Below are positions 22,972 to 34,359 of a stretch of 64,000 nt of DNA, piece after piece (the first letter of the stretch is position 1; each line of letters begins with the position of its first letter). Source of the DNA: Melastoma dodecandrum (taxonomy: Eukaryota; Streptophyta; Magnoliopsida; Myrtales; Melastomataceae); NCBI GenBank assembly GCA_029817715.1, contig JARUPY010000085.1, positions 2,852,001 through 2,916,000 on the forward strand. The letters run 5' to 3'. A model generated the notes under the pieces. It did not search any database. It was given only the letters and a program-made list of their open reading frames with translations, and was not told where the DNA came from. The position numbers and the translations under genes are program-made.

Positions 22972-23530
22972 TTACCAGATTTTGACCAAAATATTGTTCG
23001 GTTTAAAGTCCAAAGGGAACCCAATAAATTTCCCTTTATGCTTGCTGTGATGATGACGACGACGAAGACGATGATCAAGCCCTTTTGATGTCTCTTCGAG
23101 ATCACCTGCAACGACCACCTTCTTGCTCTTGTAAGACGAGGCGACCATCAAGTACACGATGAAGTAAGTTAACCGTGTTAATTGTTGTGCCTGCTCTGGT
23201 TCAGGTCATTCCTAAGCCATCTCGTCCTCTCCCCCTCCCCCCAAACCCCCCTCATCTTCACCGTCTTGACGAGAACCGTGCACTGCCAGCTCCCGACTCC
23301 AAACTCGCAAAGGAATACAACACTGCTTATCCTCCTTGTCCCATCCAAAGGACTTCCGCCAGGAATGCCCTGAAAAAGTGTGTGCACAAAGTGGCGGCGA
23401 TCCAATCTGTGATGCGAGCGACTTCTGTCGGGATCGGCTGTCTCATCTCGAACACCAAGTACGACACCATGTTTACCGCAACTGCAAAAAACGCGAGTCT
23501 CTCTGCCACCTCGTTCACCAAAACCAACCG
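22972..23530 (-). pseudogene. NPF (NRT1/PTR) transporter relic, N- and C-terminal pieces fused by deletion
   Basis: The piece at 23527-23330 reads LVNEVAERLAFFAVAVNMVS then ITDWIAATLCTHFFRAFLAE, which is the second exon of NPF proteins (transmembrane helices 1-3) in diverged form. Only about 170 bp further on, 23160-22972 reads YFIVYLMVASSYKSKKVVVA, resembling the last helix and tail of the same family. The 400 or so residues that should lie between are absent, and a TGA sits just upstream of the first piece. NPF proteins are proton-coupled nitrate, peptide or hormone transporters. This copy cannot make one. Confidence 0.65.
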
Positions 23531-24763
23531 ACCTCAATGAACGCACCAGAAAGCAATTAATCTCAGTATCTAAATGTCCAGGAGAAGACAACAATATTAT
23601 AAATGGCGAGGCCCTGAAACTCCATATTCCTGATGCATCTCGCCAAGAAACCCGTGCAGTCAGCAAATGCAGACGAAACAGGACATAAACAAAACAGTAC
23701 GCACATCAAATGTCCGCACTTGTCAGCTGTGCAACATAAGTTTATTTCGACCAAGGGGTGAGGGTGGGGGCGAAGGGGGGAGGCCATCCCGACGGACTCA
23801 CCTGCACATTTCTGCTCGGTTCCTGCGGCATGAAGGACTTCGAATCGGCAGCCATCTCCCCCAGTTCATCAACTGAACCCCATCTAATCTAAACTCCTAG
23901 CATCATGAATATACAAATCCATGCCCTGGTTGGAGAGCGTGTGAATTGAGCTGGCAGGTAACTCCCTTGGAATCATCTATCTTTTTGGACACGTTAAGCC
24001 GAGCAGTTGCGATTGCCGTCCACAGTCGAGGGGTTGGTTCTGTCAGATGTTGTGTTTATGCACGTAAAATGGGGTCAAAGGATATCGTCAGGGAGGCAGG
24101 CCAGAGCTGTCCACTATCATTGGAATATTGCAAAGGAGAAGGATCAGAATCTGTCAAACTCCATTGATATTAAGGTTGCCGATCCTGCACTACAGCAAAC
24201 TGGTCCGACAATCCAACCCTGAGCGCCCCCTCCCCCCTCCCCCCCAACATGTAAGAACCAAATCAACTGCAATGCAAATGCAGTGGAGTGGAATGTTAGA
24301 TGGGCTTGAAAGGCCATAAACAGGGCCAATCTCATTACCCCTTAACAAAATAACAGTTTCCAAGTTACGCCCAAGTACAAATCATACGCTTCAAAATACA
24401 CAAGCAGGCTACTACTATCCAAGATACATGGAAAACCACTGAAGCCTTAGTCATGGACTTCGACAAAGTAATTCAAAGCGGGGTCTGCATTCCGCAGTGA
24501 ATTCTTGAATGGTGATCACCCAGACACCAGAGGCTCTCCATTTGAGCAAGCAACACTCTATGGCGGGGTGGGTGCCATAAGCTGAAACTGACAGTAACTA
24601 AACCAACACCATCCAGCTAGAAGCCAACAAAACTATGGAGCTTCTTCAGAAACCCAGGCGATCCATAAGAACCAAGCTTGACATCAAGTTACCAGGTCAA
24701 CAGTCAATGTTATGCCTCGTGCTCCTTTTGTGGCTCCGACCACCCATAGTGCATTCTCAGGAC
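23531..24763. other. spacer and 3' UTR region of the GID8-like gene
   Basis: Short frames only. The part near 24300-24763 is probably the 3' UTR of the - strand gene that ends at 24764. Confidence 0.45.
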
Positions 24764-26706
24764 TCAACTTTTCAGATAATCCCTCAAAGAAAATGGGGCA
24801 AATGTGTCCTATAGAAAGATTTTGATGAGACATTATGTTCCTCACCAACTAAATAAAAGAAATGACTAAGCCTTGTTCATGTGGAAAGAGAATAAGGGGG
24901 ATTTGAATTATCCGGTAGTAACACATTTACCTTGCCATGCTCTTGACTCAACAATTGTCTGACGACTATTGTCTGCTGTATCAACCTTTCCATGGCTGAG
25001 TAGCTTGGCAGGTTTGAATTAGCTGACACAGAAAATAATTGAGACATGAAGGTACGGCAAGACTGGAAGTTTATGAGAGTATATGTAGAAGTGAAGGATC
25101 ACGCGAGGAACGAAACTTATGCAAGCATTATTAAAGAACTAGCATCACATCAAAGGTGTGAACTGCCAACTTTTGAATGATCAAGAATGATGAATATCGA
25201 CCCAACATTTATGTTCTCACTTACCAAGGATAGCTCGATTCAAACTATCAGAAACTTGCTGCCGGTATTCCAAGCCAAGAAGTTGAAACATCGGAGACTT
25301 CTCTGGCTCCTCATAGGCCAGCAAAGCCATGAAGTCCTGTACATCCATCAAAATTTATTTCCATTATCCAAAAATAAAAGTTACAGCAGTGATATATATA
25401 GATCCTCACGTTCTTAAACAAAAAAGAGAGACAAAACCAACCGGTGGATTCGTATCATACCTCAAGCTTTTCCACATATTTTTGGACCTTCCCAAAAGGA
25501 GCCAATTTAGATTGGGCAAATTCAAGAGCTTCTGTGCTGCCAAAGAGACGATAACATTAGCAAAAATCTCGGAATCCAGCCACTAATGTAGCAATGAACA
25601 ATGATGCATGCTTACCATCGCTTAGAGCAAATAAGCTCCGCGAAATGAAGACTAAGAAGATCAAAATGCAAATCCTTGTTCTTCTCTAATAAGTCGGGTG
25701 CCAGCTCCTCAGTCAGTTCAATGGCCTTAAGTGCATTCCCCTCCAAAGCAAAGTGAAAAATTCCTAAGCAAAGTACTTCAAATTTTAGAAACTCAAGAAT
25801 CACCACTAGCTTCACTTTTATTGTCCAAGTAAAGGACTAATCACGAAGATCACGTGTCCAAGTATAATCAGTAGCTTAGTACTGGAAATTTTGACAGAAA
25901 GAAAGACAGCATCATACTTTTTCTCTTCTCCATATCTTCTAGGCAGCCAGAAGGCTGCTTCATTCCTGTGCAAGAGGTGAATGACTCCAGAGTTTCCTTG
26001 AAACAATTGTGCACAAGGTATGACAGAACAACTGCATGGACATCAGTGTCCTTAATGGGCTGCAAGAACAAAAGAGAGCGCAATGTTAAGAAACTGAAAT
26101 GTATGAACCGATAAAAATGATATCAGGCGCCAATCCCTCTACCACACCACTCTTCTGAGCAAATGACAGCACATTATGGGACTATGCTGCAAAGAAGATC
26201 GTCCACAGAAGTTGTTGAGCCCCCAAACAGATAAAAGATGAAAACACACCCAAAGGGCAGTTGTTTGAGGGCCACTACCATAGTGTAAGGTTGGACTTCA
26301 CACAGCCAAACACGATATCTCTTCCAGTATATATTCATCGCAAGTGAAGTCGACGAACTAACCATAAAATTGAAGCGAATTGCTGTTCCAAATTCACGAA
26401 CAAATCCATCCCCTCTACCTTTTGGTAAAAAAAGGATGCTGACCAACAACACAACCACTTCCATCACAACAGCCGAACAATCAACTGGGCAAGGAAAGTA
26501 AGCCCGACCACTCCCTAGTTCTTAAAAAAAATACGATCGTTCCACCAAAACTGGTAGTCAAATCGATCCCCCAACCTCAAACCACAACCAACCGACTCAA
26601 GCGGTTTCCAAAATCCGACAACGACCAGATTCAAACACAAAACAGCCACAAACTAAAACACCCAACAACTTACGATGGGTTCGTACTGACGAGGATCGAC
26701 ATCCAT
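24764..26706 (-). CDS. GID8-like LisH/CTLH/CRA protein, CTLH E3 ligase subunit
   Basis: Seven exons (- strand): 26706-26674, 26059-25918, 25763-25616, 25536-25461, 25336-25225, 25022-24931, 24808-24764, giving 215 residues in frame with canonical GT-AG introns. The start MDVDPRQYEPI is typical. The LisH domain is at about residues 17-40 (VHAVVLSYLVHNCFKETLES), then CTLH (IFHFALEGNALKAIELTEEL) and CRA (EALEFAQSKLAPFGK, DFMALLAYEEPEKSPMFQLL, LPSYSAMERLIQQTIVVRQL), ending FAPFSLRDYLKS. GID8 is the scaffold subunit of the GID/CTLH ubiquitin ligase. Exon 1 is only 33 bp, followed by a 614-nt intron. Complete as read. Confidence 0.93.
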
Positions 26707-27738
26707 GCGTGGCCGTCTCGAGGGGGGCTTCCAATCGGAAGAAAGGCGCAAACTTTATTAATCCTAGACGCCGAGGTCGAGCAAAAGGAGCTACCCACGA
26801 ACGGCGCGGATGGATGGGATCCCGTCGTCGGTTGAGGGGGAAACCTGCCAGCCGCCGCTCCTCCGTGTGGTAACTATGCGGGTTCTTGGTCTTGTCGTTA
26901 TGAGGGAGGGAGGCTTCAATATTTATTGGGGGAGAAAAAAAGATGATCTTTTTCCCAAACCTTTGGTTTAATTTTCCGGATCCCAATTGGGAATTCTCTT
27001 ACAATCTCGGACAAAACGCAACTAACGTGGAACCCCATAATTAACACGTCAAAACAGTTATATAATTGGGATTTCTTCTTTGGAAGTATTATTTAGGGGT
27101 TCCTTCAGGGAGGAGTAACCTGGGATCACCTTTGCCCGTTTCCTAATCACACGAAGTACATGCGACTTCCATCTCAGAGATTCCTGCCCTCTCCTCCCCT
27201 GCCCAGCTCTTTGGAAGAGCGGTAGCTAGACACTTACCCTTTATCCGGGGATAGGCTTCGCCGGCTCCGGCGAATTCAGGCTACTCCCTAGGGCTTGAAT
27301 CGGATTCGTGAGTAATTATATTGCTTGCCGTTCTTTCTCAGGCACCGGCCTCTCCACCGAGGGCGTGAATAACATTGCAATGGGCTATCTTGCCAGCCTC
27401 TCGGGATGGGCGATCGCAGCTTCCCGATTCCAATCCTATAGAAGTTACTTATATGCAGCATTGCTGAACAAACCGTGCCGTGGACACGGAGCACTTCCTC
27501 CTCAGATCACCATGAACACACGTTTTTTATTGCCGCACAAACATCACCAGGAAACCAGTGGGCAAGGACAATGACCAACACGAAGCATGCATGACCACAA
27601 CTTGTCAAGGGTGCGATGGCTGCGGATAACACGACGGACCGTCGACTAGTCATCACTAAAGGGAGTAATTTATTAATTCAGCATCCTTTACAGTTTCCAG
27701 ATACTAAGAAGGTAAAAAATTAACAGTAATTATACCTC
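26707..27738. other. spacer upstream of the GID8-like gene and 3' of the LON-domain gene
   Basis: The left part is the likely GID8 leader and promoter. A perfect 8-bp inverted repeat with a 2-base loop (TTCGCCGG, CT, CCGGCGAA) lies at 27257-27274. No gene seen. Confidence 0.5.
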
Positions 27739-28578
27739 CTAGGATTGGGAGGATGAGGATGACGACGATGGGAACACGTCCTTCACAGCACTGGCCGCCG
27801 TTAAGTAATTAAGGGTGTTCCTCAAGGTCTCCTTCTCGCGCTTCAGCCGTGCGGCTGTATCCTCCAGCTCCAGCAACGCCTGCTGCTCCCTGGGGGCTCC
27901 CTCGAAGGTGCTCCCTACGAAGAACGAGAATGGGGTAGGGAACAGGTTCCTCCTCAAGTCCTGGACCTCGCTCGTTTCCTTCTTCCCGCTGAGCCTGTTG
28001 GACAACCTAATCACCTCTCGCATCAAGGTCTCCACCTCTTCCGCCAGTGCCTCGACGCTACCCCCACCATTCTCGTCCTCGACCAGGGACGGCCTGTCCT
28101 CCAGGAAGGAAACAGACGCGACGAGGTAGGGCTTGCGGCGAACGAAGGAGGACAGGCGGAACCGCTCCTGGCCCTTGCAGATGAGGAAGAAGCGGTCGTC
28201 AAGGAGCCGCTCGTGCTTTACCACCTCAGCGACGCATCCAACTGAGAACGACAGGTCAGGGAGGGACGGGTCAGAGAAGAGTACGCCGAAGCGGAGGTCG
28301 GAGTGGAGGAGGGTGTGCATCATGATGCGGTAGCGGAACTCGAAGATCTGGAGGGGGAGGATAGCGCCGGGGAAGAGAACGAGGGGGAGCGGGAATATTG
28401 GGAGCTCGACGAGGTCAGATGACGAGGAGGAGTGGGAGGAGCTGTGCCCGGTGCAGGCAATGGGAGCAACTCGGCGGGGGTAGCGGGCATGAAGCGGGCG
28501 GGGCGAGGTGGGAGGGCTCAACAAGGACTTGGGCGGGAGGGGCGGCGTAAAGAGGTGATGGTGGGAGAATGACGACAT
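27739..28578 (-). CDS. plastid-targeted LON substrate-binding domain protein
   Basis: Single exon, 279 residues. The first 50 or so are rich in Ser, Pro and Arg with few acidic residues, as in a chloroplast transit peptide. A LON N-terminal domain follows: LVELPIFPLPLVLFPGAILP, LQIFEFRYRIMMHTLL, then VGCVAEVVKHERLLDDRFFL and a helical C-terminal half (EQQALLELEDTAARLKREKE). No ATPase (Walker A) or Ser-Lys protease part is present, so this is the stand-alone 'ATP-dependent protease La domain' type, whose role is unclear. It ends in a Ser run. The frame is GC-rich and complete. Confidence 0.92.
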   Translation of the reverse strand: MSSFSHHHLFTPPLPPKSLLSPPTSPRPLHARYPRRVAPIACTGHSSSHSSSSSDLVELPIFPLPLVLFPGAILPLQIFEFRYRIMMHTLLHSDLRFGVLFSDPSLPDLSFSVGCVAEVVKHERLLDDRFFLICKGQERFRLSSFVRRKPYLVASVSFLEDRPSLVEDENGGGSVEALAEEVETLMREVIRLSNRLSGKKETSEVQDLRRNLFPTPFSFFVGSTFEGAPREQQALLELEDTAARLKREKETLRNTLNYLTAASAVKDVFPSSSSSSSQS

Positions 28579-29085
28579 GGCGGTCCCGAACGACGGCCGA
28601 TGAGGGCGTTTTCCTGTCGGACTAGTTCTGGGTATGAGGTCGAAATGGAGAAGAAGACATGGGTGGAGAGTGTGGTCGGGAGATTACCAAGTGTTCGACG
28701 TAATATCCTACAGAGAGAGGAGGAATCAGTTTAGTGGTGGAGAGGATAAGTAAGGGTGAGTGTGACTTCGGGGCTTGGGGTGGCGGAAGTCAAGTTGTGG
28801 ATCAGATGAGCTGACTCGTTGTTGTGGTCTGGTTTTAGTCCTCCTCTTTTTTTCTTTTTAAATAATATATAAATTCAACAACAACTTAGAAAATAAATTA
28901 CCTTCCACTAAATTATACGACTACTTTGTTATGAAGCCATGCCCTTCTTGTCCCTCCTTAGCTGTCCGAACCATTGTTTGATTTGTTTCCTTTCCCCCTA
29001 TGCGATCCATCAATCAAACATACACTTTGGGATGGGTGATCGTCCGTAAATAATGTCTGTAAAGGGTTCGAGAGGCTCGGGGGTT
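28579..29085. other. spacer between the LON-domain and beta-galactosidase genes
   Basis: It holds the promoter of the LON-domain gene and the 3' UTR of the beta-galactosidase gene. Nothing else seen. Confidence 0.5.
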
Positions 29086-32000
29086 TCAGGATGCCCAGGA
29101 TCTCCTCACTATGGAGATCCCCGACGTGTCTCCCCCAAGCTCCTCCAAAACCACCAGCAGGTTCTTCGTCGGCCTCAGCCACGACCTCGGCACATGGTAA
29201 TACCTCTGTGTCGGCTGGCCGCATCCGTACTGGCATTTCGGAGCCCTGTACGTGCCTGAGTAACTACAGGGCTCGCAGTCTCCCGAGGCGTATGACATCC
29301 AGTACCTGCCGATGCTTTGCCCGTTTATCCATGCTTGGCCCTTCCCCATGCTTCTCATGTCCAAGGCTAACGGGTCGTTCCCCCTTGGGGCGTCGAAATA
29401 AGCCTGCCCGACAGGTCTCGTGCTATGAAAAGATTGGTCGTCTCTGAAGTCAGATTCTGCTTTTTCGGTTTTGTAGATAACTGACCTTGTGCCATGATAG
29501 GGATTGTCGGCCCGACGCTGCGAGGGAGCTCGGGATCCAGTTTATGGATGAGACATCGTCCGGAGATATTAGGTTCATCGACTCTCCTTTCAGGCCAACC
29601 TAATCAATGAAAACGTGTTTAGAGATTGGCTGATGTGGAAGGAAGAAAGAAAGAGAGATTTCGGGACAAACGAAATCAATCTGCTGACCTGGTAAGACCA
29701 TTTCTGCCATGTCAAATCCATCTTCCCCTGGTTGAGCCCGTCGAGCACAACCGGACCCTGTACTCCAGTCTTCCATGTCTCGTAATGCAGCCCGTCATTC
29801 TGCAAGCAAGAATTAAGTCACAGCAGGAAAGGGAAAACCATCATCTCGTGTGAGATGGAATCAGGGCAATTTTAGTTTCTCAGATAATGAAAGGAATATG
29901 TACAGGCAATCCAATGGTGCTGCTTAAAAGCGCAATCTTATTTGTTCCTGCACGTAAATTGATCGGCGAGTTGAACGTTAACTCCCTCTTCTCCCTGGTC
30001 CCGAAGGCTGAACCTGAAACGACACACAGGGAAGATTCAGATGGGCAAGAACCACGGGCCTTTAATGTGTCGGTCGACTTGATGGCACGTACCAGAGATT
30101 TGGCCATTTAAAAATACATGGAGGACATGGCCTGCTGACTGCACGAAGAGGGTGGGTTTCCTTCCTTCTCGTAAAAATGACTCCGAGGAATCAACGTCAA
30201 CGCTGCCAAGGGACCGAAACGACATAAGGCATGAGTATTCATCCCGTCTTAACGTGTATGGAATCAACATCAGCACAAACACTTCGGTATGAACAAGACC
30301 ACAGACGATGATGATATCTCTGACCTAGTTATGTACCACAAGTAGTCAGTGTTATCTCTAGTTAAGTTAACTTGCTCGAGAAGACCGATAGCCGTCATAG
30401 AGGAACCCTCTTCGAGAAACAAGATGTCCTCGTTGTAGGTATCCCATGAGAGGATCGGCGTGTTGGTCGGCAGCATCTGCACCTGGGAAGGCCTAGCCCC
30501 AACCTGGACAGAAAAACCAGCAGAAAGCCACGAACTAATGTGTCAGTGGCGTTTTTACTTAGAGTACAGATCGATGCAGGCAGAATTTTCTTGCCTTAGC
30601 AGTATTGAATGCTTCATTCCTGCAGTCAGGGAGGATGCTGGCAGACCAAGGAGGCAAAGTATAACGCCGATTCCCAAAAGACACATGGGCGGTTGATTTG
30701 GGGTTGTAATTCGTCAAAAAGGCTGCGCAGCCTCCTTGTCTGGAGGAAAACACGTGAGCCTAGAAACAAAACCATGAAATCATCCTTGTTGCGAGCCCCG
30801 ACTTGGGGAATGTCTTCCTAATAGCTGAGCATAAAGCGAAACCTGCTCGTAGGTTCCCAGTGAAGTTACAGTCGGGTTCGAGGAGAGCATTGCCGGTTCA
30901 CATTGCTTGATGGCTTTGTGAAACTCCTTCAGATGACTGTACTTGGGTTCCCTGATCAAGCCTGAAAGATGGAAATTCCAGAACTCGTCTTTCATCGCCG
31001 AGGAAACAGTCCTTTACGATATCCACCTCGAGGAATCATGAGTTTATTACCAAATTCATCAATCGGAGCATCGTAGTCATAGCTCGTGGTGATGAAAGGG
31101 CCTCCACTGCTTCGGCCGAAGTTGGTTCCCCCATGATACTGCATGTTAGTCAAGCGATTACCGAGCAGAGGTAGGTAGTCAAGCGATTACCGAGCAGTGT
31201 GCAAGTTGAAGACGAAAATTACACAAACTAACCATGTAATAGTTGACAAAAGATCCGCCCTTCTGTATAAATCGTACAACAGCAAACGCCAGATCTTCGA
31301 CAGGTCGCTGATGGATTGGGCCTCCAAACTCTGTGAACCTACAAGGACAGAAACGATGAGAATTCGGGAATCAAGCAGGAACTTTGGCATAGTCGGTTCT
31401 GCAGTTCTCGGAAAGACTCGTACCATCCAGTCCAGGCTTCAGTCCATAGTGTAGGCTTGTAAGGCTTGTTGGGTGAGAAATAATCGCAGTAAAAACCATT
31501 GCAGGCATTTATCTGTTTCCAGCCAAACGAATCAAGGCCGAAACTGAGTATCAACATAAATCTCAAATCTCCAATCACATAGTGTAAATAAAATGTAGAG
31601 AATTGTTCAGGCTCACCACAGGATCCGGAGCGTCGTCTTCCTTGCACATTACCCAGGGGACCCCGGTATCCAGTCCAACTGCCATCTTAGTAGCCCAGTC
31701 GACATATGCACGACCGGCAGCCCCCAGAGCCTTGACCTCCTGACCATACTCATTTTCAATCTGCACGGCAGAAGTAGCTACTTTTGTGTTGCTAGAGATT
31801 CTACCGAAGAAGCTATACTCAGATTTTCAAGAACCAAGGCCAGGTGATAGGCTTCATCTCCTGTACCTGAGAGAGGATGATCGGACCGCCTTGTGAGGCA
31901 AAGAGACGCTCGCTTTTCATCATCTGCACAATTTTCTCCGTGAACCTTTGCATCGCATCCTTTCAACACAACCCAGAAAACACAAAGAAAGTTAGGCCAA

Positions 32001-32818
32001 TCTCGTAACCTCCCAGTAAACGACCCCACTCAAGAAGAAATCCTCTTCACCTTGAAAGGCTGATTATCTGTCCTGAAACTAATCCCTGGAACAAACTTCA
32101 ACCACACAGGGAATCCTCTACGCAAACAAAGAGCAGTTACAACGCCAGTTAGAGCATCGAATTCCCCCCTTCTAAAAATCTTCCGGAACAGGGGGGAGGC
32201 AAATAGCAAGGAATTCAACACGAAAAGCGGGACTACCCGAAATTCCACTCCGCGCAGACATAAGGACCAATGCGGAGGTGGGCATAGAGTCCTGCTCCTT
32301 GAACTGCCTTCAGGAACCTCACCAGATCATATTTCCCCTCGAAATTGTACTGGTGATGCCCAAAAAAGGAAGACAGACAGATTCAAGAAAATGCAGATCC
32401 TTGGGCAGAAAACAAGAAAAACCCGGGCATTATTACATTGCCAGGGGAAGGCTCGTGAACGTTCCAAAACACGTAGGTGTCGACCACATCCAACCCACCG
32501 TCCTTGGCCTTCTGTATGAGACCATCCCACATCTGCCAAGACCCAAAAAAAAGAAAAGAAAAGAAAAGAAAAAGAACCCAGGAATCACCCCTCGAAACGG
32601 GAAAACAAAAAAGAAAAAGGGGTGGGGAACCAACTTGGGCTTGGTGAGAAACTTACATCTGGGGTGCTTCTTGGGTAGTGGATGGAGCCGGAGAGGAGGA
32701 TTCTCCGCCTGCCGTTGATGATGACGGACTTGCCGTCGTAGGTGACATTGGCCTGTATCAGGACGGCGGAGGCGAGGAAGAGGAGGAGGAGGAGGAGGAG
32801 GAGGGGTGGAGTTGCCAT
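29086..32818 (-). CDS. beta-galactosidase, glycoside hydrolase family 35
   Basis: Seventeen exons (- strand): 32818-32657, 32532-32437, 32349-32237, 32117-32051, 31959-31867, 31760-31617, 31512-31424, 31338-31233, 31138-31051, 30961-30843, 30759-30595, 30503-30325, 30202-30093, 30013-29904, 29799-29689, 29599-29486, 29403-29086. They join in frame to 727 residues. A signal peptide (Leu-rich, cut near VLIQA/NV) precedes the mature start [20 protein letters not shown]. The GH35 signature [14 protein letters not shown] holds the acid/base Glu; [14 protein letters not shown] holds the nucleophile. The protein ends after the C-terminal sandwich ([11 protein letters not shown]) without a SUEL lectin domain. 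Secreted wall galactosidases trim pectic or AGP galactan. Intron 11 (30594-30504) starts with GC instead of GT; the other 15 introns are GT-AG. Confidence 0.94.
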
Positions 32819-34359
32819 TTCTCTCGAGGGTTTTAGGACAAAACACTAACTTAAGGACAGGGAGTGACGAGGAGGAAGAGGTGGAGCAGCAGCAGCTGCA
32901 GCGGCTGTCCAATTATAGAGCTAACCGCTCCAACTCGGGATTATAATCCTCCAATTCCAAATCTTATAATTGAAAGAAATAATGCACCATTTTCGTGATT
33001 CCCGATGGCCGGACCGGAAGAATGGAAGCCCAAACAGTTTAAGCATAAAACTAATGGGATAAGTCATTTCAAGATGGACTTCATTAAGAAGAAAATGGGA
33101 GGAAAAAACAAAAAGTGACATTTGGGTCGTGAATCAGGGATTTAAACACTGGAATTGGAGAAAAAGCAAAGCAAAACGATCCGAGTGGCTAAGATAATCG
33201 CACTAAATATAATGGTAATTTTATATTTATTTTATTTTCTATTCAGTTAAACATTAGAATTATGAATTGTATTAAATATTTTCAAGAACATAAGATTTAC
33301 TATTTTTAAAGCGTTAATATGGATTTTTTGTTCAGGGGACGAGGAGGAGGACAACATGCCCCCCCCCCCACCCCCCCATGTGATATGTTGCCCTCCTAAT
33401 TCGATGGGTTCCTTTCATGATCCGATCTCACCACATCTTTGTATTCTTCTTAGGAAATAGTGATAAATAATTGGTTAGAAAGACACGACAAAAAAAGGGA
33501 GATAGCTTTGTGCTTAAGGCTAGCATCGCTTCATGTCCCGGCAATAATCTTCTCCTCCTTATTCGTTGCTACTACTATTATTATGGTTTGGAGGAGGACA
33601 AATAGTTTAGTTATGATTAAAGTGAACGACTCCATTTTGCGTCTAATAATAATAACCAAATTTTCATCACGCCATTTTCCACAACCCCCCCCAAGTTCAC
33701 ATGATTGTTGTTGCCCACGGCCTAAACACACACACAAAAAAAAAAAAACAAAAAAAAATAAGAGAGAATTCATCAGTTACTAATTTTAACTACTAAAAAG
33801 TGAAGACTTTTTTATTACATCCTTGTCGGTCACTACTACATAAGTGACGTGGTGGTTCTTGTGGGGGATCCCCACCACCTCCCTTCCCTTTACGGTGGGG
33901 TGCAATAAGTGAGACAAAGATTATTCATAAAAATTGTATTGCCTGCCTGCCTCGGATCACACGTTATAAAATAATAATTGATGACGAGACGAATGCCCGT
34001 CGTCCATCCGACGACATCTCATCTCGTGGCCTTCTAAATCATATTATTATGGACGCCCTCTAACAACACTATTTTATCATTTTGGGCCGGGCCTATTTTA
34101 TGGACCCATTCAGTTGATGGCATAGACCCGGCCCATTAAAATTGTATCGATATCGAGATGTGGCCAGGAAGAGCCCGGCCTTCAAAACATTCAAAACAAA
34201 ATTTTCGATAACTTTCCAAGTCAAGAAACGATCTCGGTCACGGTTAGCGATCCAACGAGCGTTTATCATCACCAAAAGATGCATTCACAAAATGGGCTAA
34301 ACAGTCATTGATGCACTGGGATAAAGCAACGAATCTTCTCTCGTGAATCTTTTCTCCCT
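32819..34359. other. spacer between the beta-galactosidase and BEL1-like genes
   Basis: Promoter of the beta-galactosidase on the left. The middle is AT-rich with C-runs at 33359-33377 and A-runs near 33737-33760. No gene seen; the BEL1-like 3' UTR lies at the right. Confidence 0.5.

Noticed and set aside
23178..23666. 162-codon - strand frame
   Set aside because: Shadow of the NPF relic in another frame; the family signal is in the 23330-23527 frame.
27257..27274. Perfect 8-bp hairpin as a terminator
   Set aside because: Plant Pol II genes do not end at such hairpins; likely chance in a GC-rich patch.
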